In this document: piece by piece, positions 22,854-34,600 of the stretch
Numbering within the stretch: the first letter of the stretch is position 1
Layout: the number at the start of each line of letters is the position of its first letter
Assembly: GCF_947242115.1 (NCBI RefSeq)
Contig: NC_074715.1
Coordinates: 53,676,170-53,740,169 of the forward strand
DNA length: 64,000 bases
Direction: 5' to 3'
Source: Biomphalaria glabrata
Taxonomy: Eukaryota > Mollusca > Gastropoda > Planorbidae
Made by a program: the position numbers and the translations under genes
The notes under the pieces: generated by a model
Databases searched by the model: none
What the model saw: the letters and a program-made list of their open reading frames with translations, nothing else
Told to the model about the DNA's origin: nothing

Positions 22854-23365
22854 TGTTACAAACTCGGTGGTGACACAGATGGTCGTAGGCTGTGTGTGTT
22901 TTTAGCCTACGCAAATCGCCCCAGTCCGGCGCTAGACAAGCGGTCAACCGTGACCAGTGACAGTACACGCCAGTTCGACAACGGCCTGTGTGTAAATATT
23001 ACGCACGCAAGTCACGGCGATTGTGATCATTCTGAGTGGTCAAGAATGTTCCATCCGATTTTAGAAGGCCAGTAGAGACACTATATAAGAGCGAGTGTGT
23101 CAGAAAGACGGGACTTCACGTTACCTCGCAATGTGACCAGACGAGGCGAAGTTAGAGACAGATGGTGTATGAAGTCAGGCGGAGTAAGGCTAGGTTTTGG
23201 ACAGTTAGTGTGATGTTGTTGCCAACTGTACAGTATTTATAATGTATTTGAAATTAAACTGTTACTGTTACTTTGGAGCCCTGATGAGTTGTGAGGTTCT
23301 TTAAGTTCGTTGTGTCGTGTGGTGCAGTTGGAAGAGAGCCTGGATAGTAGGAGAGATACGTAACA
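22854..23365 (+). mobile_element. Solo LTR, probably Ty3/Gypsy type
   Basis: A 512-bp block begins TGTTAC and ends GTAACA, the TG...CA ends of a long terminal repeat. It is flanked by the 4-bp direct repeat ATAT. It contains a TATA-like ATATAAGAG and is much more GC-rich than its surroundings. No internal region or second LTR is next to it, so it is the relic left after LTR-LTR recombination. The clean flanks suggest moderate age. Confidence 0.65.
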
Positions 23366-23544
23366 ATATAAATATATATATGCAAATACTACTGTTAATA
23401 AAGGAAAGCGGTAAACAATTAATCATCTTTGTTTTGAATGAATTTCAAGATGCAATACTGGTCAAACAACTGCAAAATATTCATTCTTTTAAATACTGTA
23501 CACATGGTAATACTTGAAAATACATTATTTATAAGTGAGTCACG

Positions 23545-23668
23545 TGTTATGTTCAGTTGTCTCAATGGTCCCAGGCTTATACCCTACCCACTGCCATTCT
23601 GTAGGAGGTTTGGACTAAGAATTAAATAAATCTTAAACTCTGAAGGAACATCAGAAACAGGTCAAACA
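23545..23668 (+). mobile_element. tRNA-derived SINE, family 1 (degraded)
   Basis: GGAGGTTTGGACTAAGAATT and CTGAAGGAACATCAGAAACA match the body and end of the copy at 4525. The tRNA-like head is poorly preserved. Confidence 0.65.
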
Positions 23669-24889
23669 TTTTACAAACGTGTTTATACCAGATTTTTGCT
23701 GGGTAATTTGATTGCAATAAACAACAGTAAAAGCTGAACATTTGCACATTTTAGGCCAATGCCTGTTGGATGGAGAGCTCAACCTTATAGTATAAAAGGA
23801 GAGAGTTCTCCTTTAGCTGGATGTCTGGTAACCCGATATAGATTAGATTTGATTGATTAGATATAATATAGATCTTGCTAGAATAGAATTTAGAATGAGT
23901 TTAGTTTTGGATTAATTTTCTTTATTGTTTGTCTTTTTATTTCTTGATAGCTTTTGAAAATCTCATGGCCTAAATGTTCTTTGTTCTAATTTGATATCTC
24001 TATGTTTATTCCATTTCTTTTTGGAAAGCTTCATTGGCACTTGTGAAACCATATATCTAGATCATGATTATTTTTATCTTCTATATCTATAGTTTATATT
24101 CTAGCTGTAGAACGTAATATTTTATTTTATTGAGGCTTTCTTGGTGAGATTTGTCCTATTTGTACATGTCATAATGTTGGGTTAAAACGTCTGTAAAAGT
24201 TATGTTGTTCTAGAATGTCTCTGTAAAACTTTTTGTTTTACAAAGCTTTTATCAACTCACTCTGTCTGTCTGTCTGTTTGTATGGTAAAAAGTTTGTACA
24301 TGTTATTTCTCCCTCACCCGATATCAGATTAAGCTGCAACTTTGCATGATTATTTCTTTTATCTGACAACATAAGAATCAATAATGAAAAAAAATTAACC
24401 AGTTAGTTAATTAACTATTGGTTATTATTATTTTGTTTGGTATCTTGAGCAAGGGAAAGAAATCATATGTGACAGATGTGGTGGTATAAGCTGAATTAGT
24501 CCCCTTGAGGACTCTTGAGCCCTGATTGAACATTTTTTAATGCATTAAAAAAACTATCATGTTGACATTCATCAAGATACCCCATTCTTTCCTCCCCCTT
24601 TCACAACTGGTCCAGACAAGTGACAGGATCATAGCGCATTGAGAAAGCTAAAATGTAAACAAAAACAATTGGTAAAAATATTTATGATCATACAGATTTA
24701 TGATTGCTAATCATACATGTACATATAATTACATGACTGATCAAAATTGATACAATTACACTTAATATAAACTTTGTTGTTTTTTTTTTAAGTATTTTTA
24801 CTTGTTTCAGGCACTTAAATGTTCAATATTCTTTTAGTGATTTTATCTTGTAGCTTCTAAATATTGGTGGCTGACATTGTAGCCTGAAA

Positions 24890-27790
24890 ATGTTAAATAT
24901 GGCATCATCATCTTTCCTTTACGTTACTTATGAAACTTAGGGCCTCAGTAAAAACCTGCCACTCTCCACGGTCTTTTGCTGGTTTTTTAATGGCTTCATA
25001 GCTCTTTCCTGTCCTCTCTGCTTCCTCTAGTACACTGCATCGCTACATTCTTTTTGGTCTTCATCCACGTCTTGTTCCCTTGTGGTTCCACTTTAAGGCT
25101 TGTCTAGCTCTGTTGCTGGTATCTTTTCTAAAGGTGTGACCAACCCATCTCCACTTCCTCTCTAAGATCTAAACCTCTTTATTTTTCTGTCCACTCATCT
25201 CCAACAGTTTGGTATTTTCTATTTTTTCAGACATCTGTTGATGAAGGTCTGTACTTTTTTGTTGTAGCTTCAGTTGTTCTGCATGTTTCAAAAAACATAC
25301 AGTAGGACCATCTTGATATTAGAGTTAAAGATTCTTATTTTAGTCTTGTTAGAGGAGTGAGGAGCTCTCCATGTTGGTTTTAGGTGTGTAAATGTCTAGA
25401 TTTATAGATTTATTTATATGACGTTTAATGTCTTCATCTGTTTCACCTGATACACTGATTACGCTCGCAAGGTAAATAAAACTATCTACTTGATCTATGG
25501 TCCGAGAATCCAGTACTATTGTGTGCTATTTGTTTGTTGTTTGCTTTAAGTACTTTTGCTTTTTTGGTGGTTTATTTTGAGGCCTACCCTTTTTCCTACT
25601 TAAAGTTGTGAACTTTTCTTACATATCCTGTAGTCTGTGTGATAATAAGGCTATATCATCAGTGAATTCCAGATCTTGCAGCTTTTGTGTGAAAGTCCAT
25701 TGGATTCCTTTCCCTGAATTAGTGAAAGCTTCTTTTGTGACCTAATAATAGAAGGAACAGGAGCGGTGACAAGTTTTAAGACATCCCTGTTTGATTCCTG
25801 TTGTGACTGTAAATTTTTTTGACAGTTTGCCACTGTGTGCTACTTGACAGTTGAAACCATCATAAAGGTATTTGAGTGCTTTATTTGCGATCCCGTAGTG
25901 TCTCATTACTGTCTAGGTAGATATTCTGTCGATACTATCAAAGACCTTTTCAAAGTCGACAAATGTTAAATAAAGAAGAGATTGCAGTTCGACACAATGT
26001 TCTACAATTATTCACTGAGTGTTGCTATTTGGTCAGCACAAGATCTCCCTTTCCTGAATCTGGACTGTTCTTCCCTTATGTGTTCATCACTTGCTCCCTT
26101 CATTCTGTTAATTAAATAAATGCAAGATTCTGCGGAAAATCTTGCTTTGTACTGACAATAATGTGATGCCACACCATTTCTCACATGTGATAGATCTCAA
26201 CTCTTTGGTAGTTTTATTAGCAACCCTTTTTCCACTCACCGGGAGGTGTATCTGTTAATCTAATTTTGTTGAATAGTTTGTGCATTTGGTCAACTATTTC
26301 ACTTCCTCCCTCTTTTAGGACTTCGGGTGGTATGTCCTCAATGTCAGCTGCTTTACATGTCTTCATTTGTCAGAGTGCATTCTGTATTTCTTTTTTGTTA
26401 TTTCTTCCATGTTTATGTCTAGTGTTGGTCCTACATTTAGATACAGTGGGATTAGTGGTTTGGGTGTATTAAACACTTCTGGAAAATATTCTTTCATTTT
26501 TCATTTATTGAAGAAAGTAGCTTTCCATGTATCTTCTTTATCTGATGCCTGTTCAGTGTGATTATTGGGAAATGATTGTTTGTCCTAAGTATTTTAGTGA
26601 ATTTTTGTGAAACTGCTTGGTAGTCTTGTTTGGAATGTTGCTTGTGTTTTGTTTTTTTTTTGCTAGGTTAACTGCCTGTTTAGCACATTTCCTCTCTTCG
26701 ATTAATCCAGTGTTTTTTCTACTCAGTATTAAGGCTAAGTACTTCATTGCTTGAAATTTTGAAGCAATAGTGGAAATTCCTTTTTAATCTGGGTGTTGTG
26801 GAGCTTGTCTAGATCAAATCTTTTCCTTTTGTTTATTGCTGTTTTATTGCTGGCCAGCTTCATTTATAGTTTTGCTACAACTAGGTGGTGGTCTGAGCCA
26901 ATATCTGCTCCTCTCCTGTTTTGTACATGTAGTAATGTATTTCTCCAGTTGTGATGTATGATAATGTGGTCGATTTGGTCCTCTGTCTTATTGTCAGGTG
27001 AGACCCATGTCACTTTGTGGCATTTTTTGTGGGGGAAAATGCTGCCTCCTATCACCAGTTCATTAAATGTGCAGAAGTCTGTAAAAATTTCTCCATTTGT
27101 ATTTATGGTGCCATGTTCATGGGTGCCCATATTTTTCTCTCTCTCTCTCTGTGGTCACTTCCCACTTTGGCATTCAAGTCTCCCTATGATGATCAAAACA
27201 TCTCTGGTAGGTATTTTGTCAACTATACTTTGCAGTTGGTCATAAAATATATTTTTGTCAGTATCCCTTGCAAGGTTGGTAGGAGCATAGCACATAATAA
27301 TGTGAACATTCTTAAACTTAGAAAAAAATGTGGCTCTAATTATTATTTCTAAAACTGGTTCCCATTCTAAAAGACTTTTGCAAGCTTCCTTGCTTAGTAG
27401 TATTGCTACACCATTTTCATGGAAATTCTTCTTTTTCCTTTAACAGAATGTGTTCCATCAAAATTCACTCATTCCCATGATCTGTAGTTTGTAGTTGGTC
27501 ATGCCCTTGGCAACTTGTGCACATCTACCTGGTTCCAGTAAAGTACAGACATTCCATGTTCCCAAGTTAAATGCCTTTCTGAATAAGGAAGTGTTTCTTT
27601 TTCATTGGTTTAAGTGGAGTGGTTGGCCTTACAGGATTCGTTCGACTTTCCCTGCACAGCTTCATAAATCTCCTTTGTGGAGCTCTTGCCTCTGACTATG
27701 TTTAGTGTTTGTGTCTCTGCTATGGTTTCTGTAACACTATTTTTTTCCATGGTCAGGTTGTTAGCCTATTGCACAACCCCTATGTCCTGG
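24890..27790 (-). mobile_element. RTE-like LINE, nearly full length but degraded
   Basis: Read on the minus strand from about 27,580: LGTWNVCTL (start of the APE endonuclease), GDLNAKVGSDH, MGTHEHGTINTNGE, EDQIDHIIIHHNWRN and GADIGSDHHLVVAKL (end of the endonuclease) at 27130-26864. The reverse transcriptase follows, with YDGFNCQVAHSG near 25,855, then the C-terminal WRWVGHTFRK type motif near 25,140. It ends at a short GATGATGATG tail near 24,905. Many stops and frameshifts show it is inactive. Family by motif: RTE/CFDP2-like. Confidence 0.85.
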
Positions 27791-28201
27791 GGAGGCGGGT
27801 GCACCTTTTGTCTGGCCTCTTTCCTATGGCATGGCTATTCAATTTTTATTGGTTTGATGGTAAAGCTCTTTTTTTTTCTGTTCGACAATATTTTTAGTAT
27901 TCATAAGTGTTCTTCCCAAGAATTGTGGAAGTTGCAGATGATGAAGTTGTCATAGTGTTTTGTCATAAATTTCTATCCTGTAACCCTAACTGAACAGTGA
28001 TGTCATTGTGATTTATTTTACAGATTGTGTCAGTGTAAATCTGTCTACCAACTATTGGTGTAGTCAAACAGGTTTCATTACAGCAGAGGTTTCCCAACTG
28101 CAAAGTTGCATATAAAACTATCGTACAAGAGATTAAGAGATTTCATATCAATAATTTCTGGCATTAGAGTATTCCAAATAAGTTTTCTGTTTGTCTTACA
28201 G

Positions 28202-28342
28202 GATGTCATCGATTGGGAGAGTTTTTGGAAAATATCAGAAAAAATACCACAGCTGCAGCAGCTATTTATAAAGAAAACTGTGATAAAGGCAACTATGCCA
28301 GAAGTTGTCTTAAATATGGTCATTGTCTAAACTTTGGAAACG
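28202..28342 (+). CDS. COA7: COA7 exon 2
   Basis: Acceptor TTGTCTTACAG and donor G|GTAAGT are both good. The 141 bp start and end in phase 1 and encode 46 whole codons. CHRLGEFLENIRKN corresponds to human CYRLVDYLEGIRKN, then ENCDKGNYARSCLKYGHC continues the first Sel1-like repeats with their paired Cys residues. Confidence 0.92.
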
Positions 28343-28712
28343 GTAAGTATTTTAATTAGACATTTTTTTCTTGATATCCAGTAAAAGGCACTAAGAGCTT
28401 GTGTCTCTTTTCTTTTATCAGTTAGTGAAACTAATTTTCAGATTTTTCTTATCACTATCAGTCACAAGGATTGGCTAATTAGCAGTAAGGTCAGGCATAG
28501 GCTAGTATGTGCGATAACAAGAGTTTTAATTCTTATGGTTGTAAAAAAATGCAACCCTTATGCAGTAAGAGAGATGTTTTAAGTAAAGTAGTTGTGTAAA
28601 GTTTCTATTGATATTTTGGGAAGAAACCACTAAAAAAAATGAAGTTATATTTTGTTAAATTGCTGTAATATATACTTAAGTTGAAGTTGTTTTATTTGTT
28701 GTTCTTTTTTAG

Positions 28713-29143
28713 GTGTGAAGGAAGATAAAACAGCTGCTTTACAGTACTTTGAGAAGACTTGTAAGTTAGGGAATGGCTCTGGATGTTTTTATGCAGGACA
28801 CATTGACCTGAAATTGAGTTTAGCAGAGGGAAAGACTCCTGATAAAGCTGTCCAACTGATGTCGCAGTCATGTGACCTGAAATGTTCTGAAGGCTGTTTT
28901 ATTCTAGCCTCTTGGCATTTACTTGGTCGCTACACAGATAAAGACCTTAGAAAAGCCTTTGAATTGAATCAGAAAGGTTGTAACTTGGAAAATGTAGGTT
29001 GCTGTAGTAATTTAAGTATCATGTACCGACATGGTCATGGTACTAACAAGGACTTATCTTTGGCAACAGAGATGAAGAAACGTGCAGAGCAATATTCTGC
29101 TGACCATTTAAAAAAACAGCCAGTTTTAAAAGTTAATGAATAA
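28713..29143 (+). CDS. COA7: COA7 exon 3 (last exon)
   Basis: After acceptor TTCTTTTTTAG two bases complete a Gly codon, then 142 residues run to TAA at 29141-29143. It carries the remaining Sel1-like repeats: TAALQYFEKTCKLGNGSGCF, LMSQSCDLKCSEGCFILASW and AFELNQKGCNLENVGCCSNL. Each shows the Cys spacing of COA7. The loop of human repeat 3 is shorter here. The C-terminus HLKKQPVLKVNE is charged, as in human. Confidence 0.93.
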
Positions 29144-29166
29144 TTTGTTTAAAAAGCTTGTTTGAA

Positions 29167-29172
29167 AATAAA
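29167..29172 (+). terminator. COA7: COA7 poly(A) signal AATAAA
   Basis: Consensus hexamer 23 bp after the stop, giving a very short 3' UTR. Confidence 0.7.
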
Positions 29173-30199
29173 AAATTGTTTAATATTTTTGCTGAAGTTT
29201 TTCTTATATTTATGCCTTTAGCAAGCATAGATTTTAATTAAGTTTTTTTTTTCTGTTTCCCTCTATCAAAGTTACGGAAACATGCAAGATTAGCCAACAT
29301 TTAGTTCAGCTTTAAGAATTAGTAGTTAGTACTAAATCTGATAGGAACTCACTTGAAGTAATATCAATTTAAAGAATTGTAGACAAATTATAGTAAATTA
29401 TTTTTATTCTACTGAGTAAACACTCCACAATCAACTGATGTCTATTTCAACATTTATTTATATATTTATTTATATAATAAATTTTAAAAAAAGCTTCTAA
29501 AAGATATAATAATACTGATCAGAAAGGTGGGGAAAAAAATCTTTTGAAAAATAACACAAAAAAAGTATAGCTTCAGAACACCTAGAAGGAAAAAAAAAGC
29601 AATAATTAAAAATCTTAAACAGTTGAAATGTACACAATAAGGAGATAACTATGTAACAATAAAATATGTTTATGGGGTTTATGTTATATGGATAATTAGT
29701 TATAAAATGTCACTAAATCTTTGTTAACACTAGTATGTATATCCCACAAAGTTGTTTGTTTTACACCCACATAAAGATTATCAAAGTAGTCTTCAAATTG
29801 TGATTTGATAATTGAAATAATGCAGTTTTAAAAAAAGAGTCCTTGTAATCACAACAAATTACCATAAGGATCAATAAAGCAGTCTTAGTCTTAATTTTTA
29901 AAGATAATTCCAGGTGAAAGAATAGTTTCTATAAAATTACACTATTTATCCAAATGATAACTTATTAGTGTAAAAAAATTATAAAGGCTAACATATAGTG
30001 GGTCACTCCCTCCAATTTAAAATTCAGTGTCTGAAGTGGATCTGCGACAGATACAGAACTCTAGGAATGATAGCTGATTGTGAAGAGGTCTCTTTTCCAA
30101 TAGACAAAGTTGAAAGATTGAGGATGTATTTTTATTTATTCCTTAGTCGTTTTTTTTAGACCTTTGCTCAATATAAAATATTTCTATTCAAAAAAGGAA
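29173..30199. other. Intergenic, nothing recognised
   Basis: AT-rich sequence between the COA7 end and a LINE fragment. No exon, RNA gene or repeat family was identified. Confidence 0.4.
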
Positions 30200-30475
30200 C
30201 TTTTTTTTGAATTCTCATCTCATCATCTTCTGTGCCTGTTGTCCCTTCTGGGGCATAGGCCACCAACCAGCTTCCTCCAGGCATCTCGGTTCTGGGCGAG
30301 TCTCTCCTAACTGTCCCCGTGTCTTGCCCATCTGCTTCCAAATCGCAGCGCTATGTATTCCTAGGCCGTCCCCTCTTCCTCTTTTCTTGGGGGTACCAGG
30401 TTAGGGCTTGCCCTGTTATGTTGGATGCAGGCTTGGGAAGGGTGTGACCTATCCATCTCCAGCGTCTCTTTTTTT
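30200..30475 (-). mobile_element. RTE-like LINE C-terminal fragment
   Basis: The minus strand gives [14 protein letters not shown], then [10 protein letters not shown], then RRDSPRTEMPGGSWLVAYAP. This is the conserved last part of RTE-like reverse transcriptases (GHTLRKP...GRPRNTWRRDLE). A related copy lies at 41440-41712. Confidence 0.75.
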
Positions 30476-30599
30476 TAAAATGTAATCTCAATTCTTATGT
30501 TATTTTTTTTTTATTTGAATGGTGGGTGGAGGACTTTAGGACATCTTATTTTATAAATTAAAATGTTCCTTCAAAGAAGAATATAATTATGCATATCTG

Positions 30600-30700
30600 T
30601 ATGTTAATCTAGTCATTCATTTTCTTGGCTGATTCAGGCAACTTGCTTCATTCTCTAAGGGCACTAAGGAAGAAAAAGCACATTTTTAGCCTATCGCCTT
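30600..30700 (-). mobile_element. CR1/jockey-like LINE tail, degraded
   Basis: CTTGGCTGATTCAGGCAACT and TAAGGGCACTAAGGAAGAA match, diverged, the better copies at 36293 and 62115. Confidence 0.55.
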
Positions 30701-30966
30701 CTATTTTATTTCATTACTTCGTACAACTTCAAATAGTACTGTAATAAAATCTTAATGACACTCAATTTACTTTGATATTATCATTTAAAATGTGTGCATT
30801 TAATTCATTTCTATTATATATTTGCTTCCACTTACTTATACAAAAGTACAGATCTTTTTTAATTTTAGAACTTAATTGCTTTCAATAGAAATAGATTTAG
30901 GGGGAAAAGCAAAGAAAGAGGACAGAAAAATGGAGGCTTGCAACATCAGTTGAAGAAATGAAGTTA

Positions 30967-31510
30967 GAGATTGGTTGAATAAGGCAGGGGATGTGTTGTT
31001 GTAAACTTGTGGTTGAATAAGGCAGGGGATGTGTTGTTGTAAACTTGTGGTTGAATAAGGCAGGGGATGTGTTGTTGTAATCTTGTGGTTGAATAAGGCA
31101 GGGGATGTGTTGTTGTAAACTTGTGGTTGAATAAGGCAGGGGATGTGTTGTTGTAAACTTGTGGTTGAATAAGGCAGGGGATGTGTTGTTGTAATCTTGT
31201 GGTTGAATAAGGCAGGGGATGTGTTGTTGTAATCTTGTGGTTGAATAAGGCAGGGGATGTGTTGTTGTAATCTTGTGGTTGAATAAGGCAGGGGATGTGT
31301 TGTTGTATTCTTGTGGTTGAATAAGGCAGGGGATGTGTTGTTGTAATCTTGTGGTTGAATAAGGCAGGGGATGTGTTGTTGTAATCTTGTGGTTGAATAA
31401 GGCAGGGGATGTGTTGTTGTAATCTTGTGGTTGAATAATGCAGGGGATGTGTTGTTGTAATCTTGTGGTTGAATAAGGCAGGGGATGTGCTGTTGTAATC
31501 TTGCGATTTA
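30967..31510. repeat. Minisatellite, 38-bp unit, about 14 copies
   Basis: The unit holds GGTTGAATAAGGCAGGGGAT and GTGTTGTTGTAATCTTGT. The first copies have AAAC where later ones have AATC, showing local spread of variants. Copies are over 95% alike, so the array is young. It sits just after the last exon of the minus-strand gene. Because 38 is not a multiple of 3 and the unit lacks stops, it leaves long meaningless ORFs in two frames. Confidence 0.95.
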
Positions 31511-31592
31511 TACAATTTAAACAAAGATCCAAAATGTATGAGAAAAAAATTTGTTGATTTGTAATTCTCATTGTGTCCCTTGAATATCTGCC

Positions 31593-31660
31593 CTAGCGTA
31601 GAATACTCCAGTTATATTTCTCTAAACCTTTTCTGATGTCTATCAAGTCATATCTGGCAA
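31593..31660 (-). CDS. Unrecognised gene, last exon
   Basis: Acceptor TTTCTTTTAG, then two bases completing a split Ile codon, 21 residues ending in LIDIRKGLEKYNWSILR, and TAG at 31593-31595. The 68 bp fit the phase of the exon before. Confidence 0.7.
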
Positions 31661-34600
31661 CTAAAAGAAACAAATGTGAACAAATTTGAATTTAGTGAAC
31701 ATCTCAAAACAAGTTTTTGTACAATAATTTAAAAAAAGAGTTCATACAAGCGATATTGATCTAGTTTTATACATAAATAAAATGCACCTTAGCATTATAT
31801 AGTGCCTCATCTTTTGTAGTACTACATTTGACAACTTACTCGGGGGTTCTTGCTGTGTATTGTTAGACATGTTGACTGCTTTTTTGTTTGGTGCTATAGT
31901 TGGCAAAAAGTCTCCTTGATTCTCCTTCAAGCTTCCCATGATACCATCTTTTGAAGCTATTTGACCTACATATCAATTTGAAAACAAAATTTAAACATTA
32001 TAAGGAAAAGCGTGATTACAGGTTAAATACGTTTGTTACAAGTAAAGTACCTGGTACCCTTTTACAGGCCTTGGGATCTATAGAGTAGATGATATAAAGG
32101 TTAACATGGGTGTCATGAGACCAGCACAACAAATAACCACCTTTACTTTTTAATGTCAGGCACTTATTAGAGCTGGGTGGACTCAGGGTGTCCTAAAAAT
32201 CCTGAAATTCTAAATCCCAGTCTAAACCAATATCAAGGCCCCTCGCTTTGGAAGCCAAGAACTTAAGCACTAAACAACCATGCCCCCAAAAGGTTTAATG
32301 ATACAGCAAAATTTACGTAATATATATGTATTATAACTGTAAGCATTCTCACAAAACAACCAAGATCTGTATACTAATACACTAACCATCAACAAAGACT
32401 AATCTGTTCCCAGCAGCTTGCATGACTTCCTTCAGGTGCCTCCAGCTTCCATTCTGACCTAGACGTCCATGTCTCATAACTGCACTTGAATATTCATCAT
32501 CTCTGTACAATTAGACCCAGACAAAATAGTATCTATATTAAGTTTAATGTTGCCTTAATGTCTAAAAGTACATTGTAGTCTTTTTTGGTATGCCTATGCA
32601 AAGAAATTGTTTTAAACTGTTCTTCCAAAGAGAAAATTATAATGTCCTATATGTAACCTTGTGTTCTACGAGATCTAGCCTGTTTCCAGTGCATTGATGA
32701 AGGATGTTAGTCTTTGTAGTGTCCAAAATTAGGCCCTTGAAGACTCTTGATCAAAATTTCTCCCAGAGGCTAGGATTGAGAGATTGGTTCTCCACTGACC
32801 TGACACCTATGTGCTAATATCCCCATAAACTAGATGATCATTTAATCACATCCATTTGTGGGGTCACAACTCCTATGAGCCATAGAAAGAAGCTGAATTC
32901 CAACAGTAAAAAAAAAAGTTCCCCTATCAGACCTTGTAGTCTATAGGGCAGATGATGTAAAGGTGAAGGATGTCAGTCTTTGTAGTGTCCAAAATTAGGC
33001 CCTTGAAGACTTGATCAAAATTTCTCCCAGAAGCTAGGATTGAGAGATTGGTTCTCCACTGACCTGACACCTATGTGCTAATATCCCCATAAACTAGATG
33101 ATCATTTAATTACATCCATTTGTGGGGTCACAACTCCTATGAGCCATAGAAAGAAGCTGAATTCCAACAGTAAAAAAAAAGTTCCCCTATCAGACCTTGT
33201 AGTCTATAGGGCAGATGATGTAAAGGTCATCTGTTACTGTGGCCTACGGTTAACTAGGGTGTCTTGTGGCCATCACAACGACCAATCACCTTTACTTTTC
33301 CCCAACCAATTTCAGGTACCCATTAGAGCTGGGTGGACTCAGAGGTGCTAGAAGATCTCAAAATAAAAAATCCCAGGATTCGAACCCCGGTTCGGAAGCC
33401 AAGCACTTTACCGCTCAGCCACAGCACCTCGAATTCCAACAGTGAGTCTTTCATATTCCTAGAATGTCAAGACCACCAGTGTGGTGTCCAGATGTGCCCA
33501 CAACCCATAAGAAACTGAACTGCGAGACAGATGGTTCAAGGCTTAATGAAGACTTTCTTCCTCACCACATGCAATTCACTGCATGTTATGTTCCTTCTTT
33601 CTGCCCACCTATTTACTCTTATGGGTCATTTCCACAGCACTACCATGAGAATGGAAAAAGCCAGGATGTTAATCAGCTAGGGCTCTCTTCTAGAGTACCG
33701 TACCTTGCCTATACAGTTCATAGAGCTAATTAATTAAATAATCAAAGTAAGCTGAATGTTAAACTTTTAACTGTGAAATTTTACTATTATTATATAAGCC
33801 TTTTATTTTTTTTCTGAAGCTGAAAAAAAAAATTATTTAAAACTAGCATTATTATATACCTGTACAATGAAAACATTACTTACTTCAAAGGATTAGATCC
33901 TTGAGACACATGTAGGTCATGACAGGATCTGTATGTCTGTGTAGCTTCTCCTAACTGGAAACACAAAAGTTTAGATAAATGAAAAAAAACAAGAAACAAT
34001 AGCAGTGAAATATTTCTATCACTTGACAACACAATCAGAACAAATGATGTATGATATTCGAAAGAAATCTAATTTACTTTTGTCCATTGTATTTAATTTC
34101 TGATAGTTCCCTAGTTTAAGGAACATTTGGGGAAAAGTTCCTCCCTCTTCTTGACATTCTTTCCATTCATTGCAAGACCCATGTATTTTTTTTTTTATTC
34201 TTTACAAGGTTTTGCCTTCATTTTGTGTCCTTTTTTTTTGGACCTACAGGACAGGTGTCTGGTATCCCTAACTGAAGATCTAGTTTCTCCTTACTCAGAA
34301 AAATGAGATAATTATAAGTAAGCCAAAGCAAGAAATGTGAGGATCCAGTGGAACTGCAATCTTATCTTATATTCTATAAAAAAAAAAAATTAGATTTATA
34401 ATCTCTTCACATGTTTACACCAAGTCAATGTTTTAAAGTCAGCTTGAACTCAGTATATGTGTAATTAGTTCTCAATTAAATCGACAAAACTTTCCACTTA
34501 TTTATATATAGGCCTATAGATTTTTTTTTTTTTTGGCGCCCTAAAATTTCCTATACTTCAGACTTGACTAAAACTAAATGAAGATATATTAAGAATAGCT

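Larger units (their letters stand above)
22294..28201 (+). other. COA7: COA7 intron 1 (5.9 kb)
   Basis: Phase 1 intron. It holds the solo LTR, a degraded SINE and a reversed RTE-like LINE listed separately. The remaining parts, 22370-22850 and 23670-24890, are AT-rich and show no other feature. Confidence 0.8.

Noticed and set aside
30897-31571. Two overlapping minus-strand ORFs of 224 and 186 aa
   Set aside because: They are two frames of a 38-bp minisatellite without stops; the peptide is the repeat itself.
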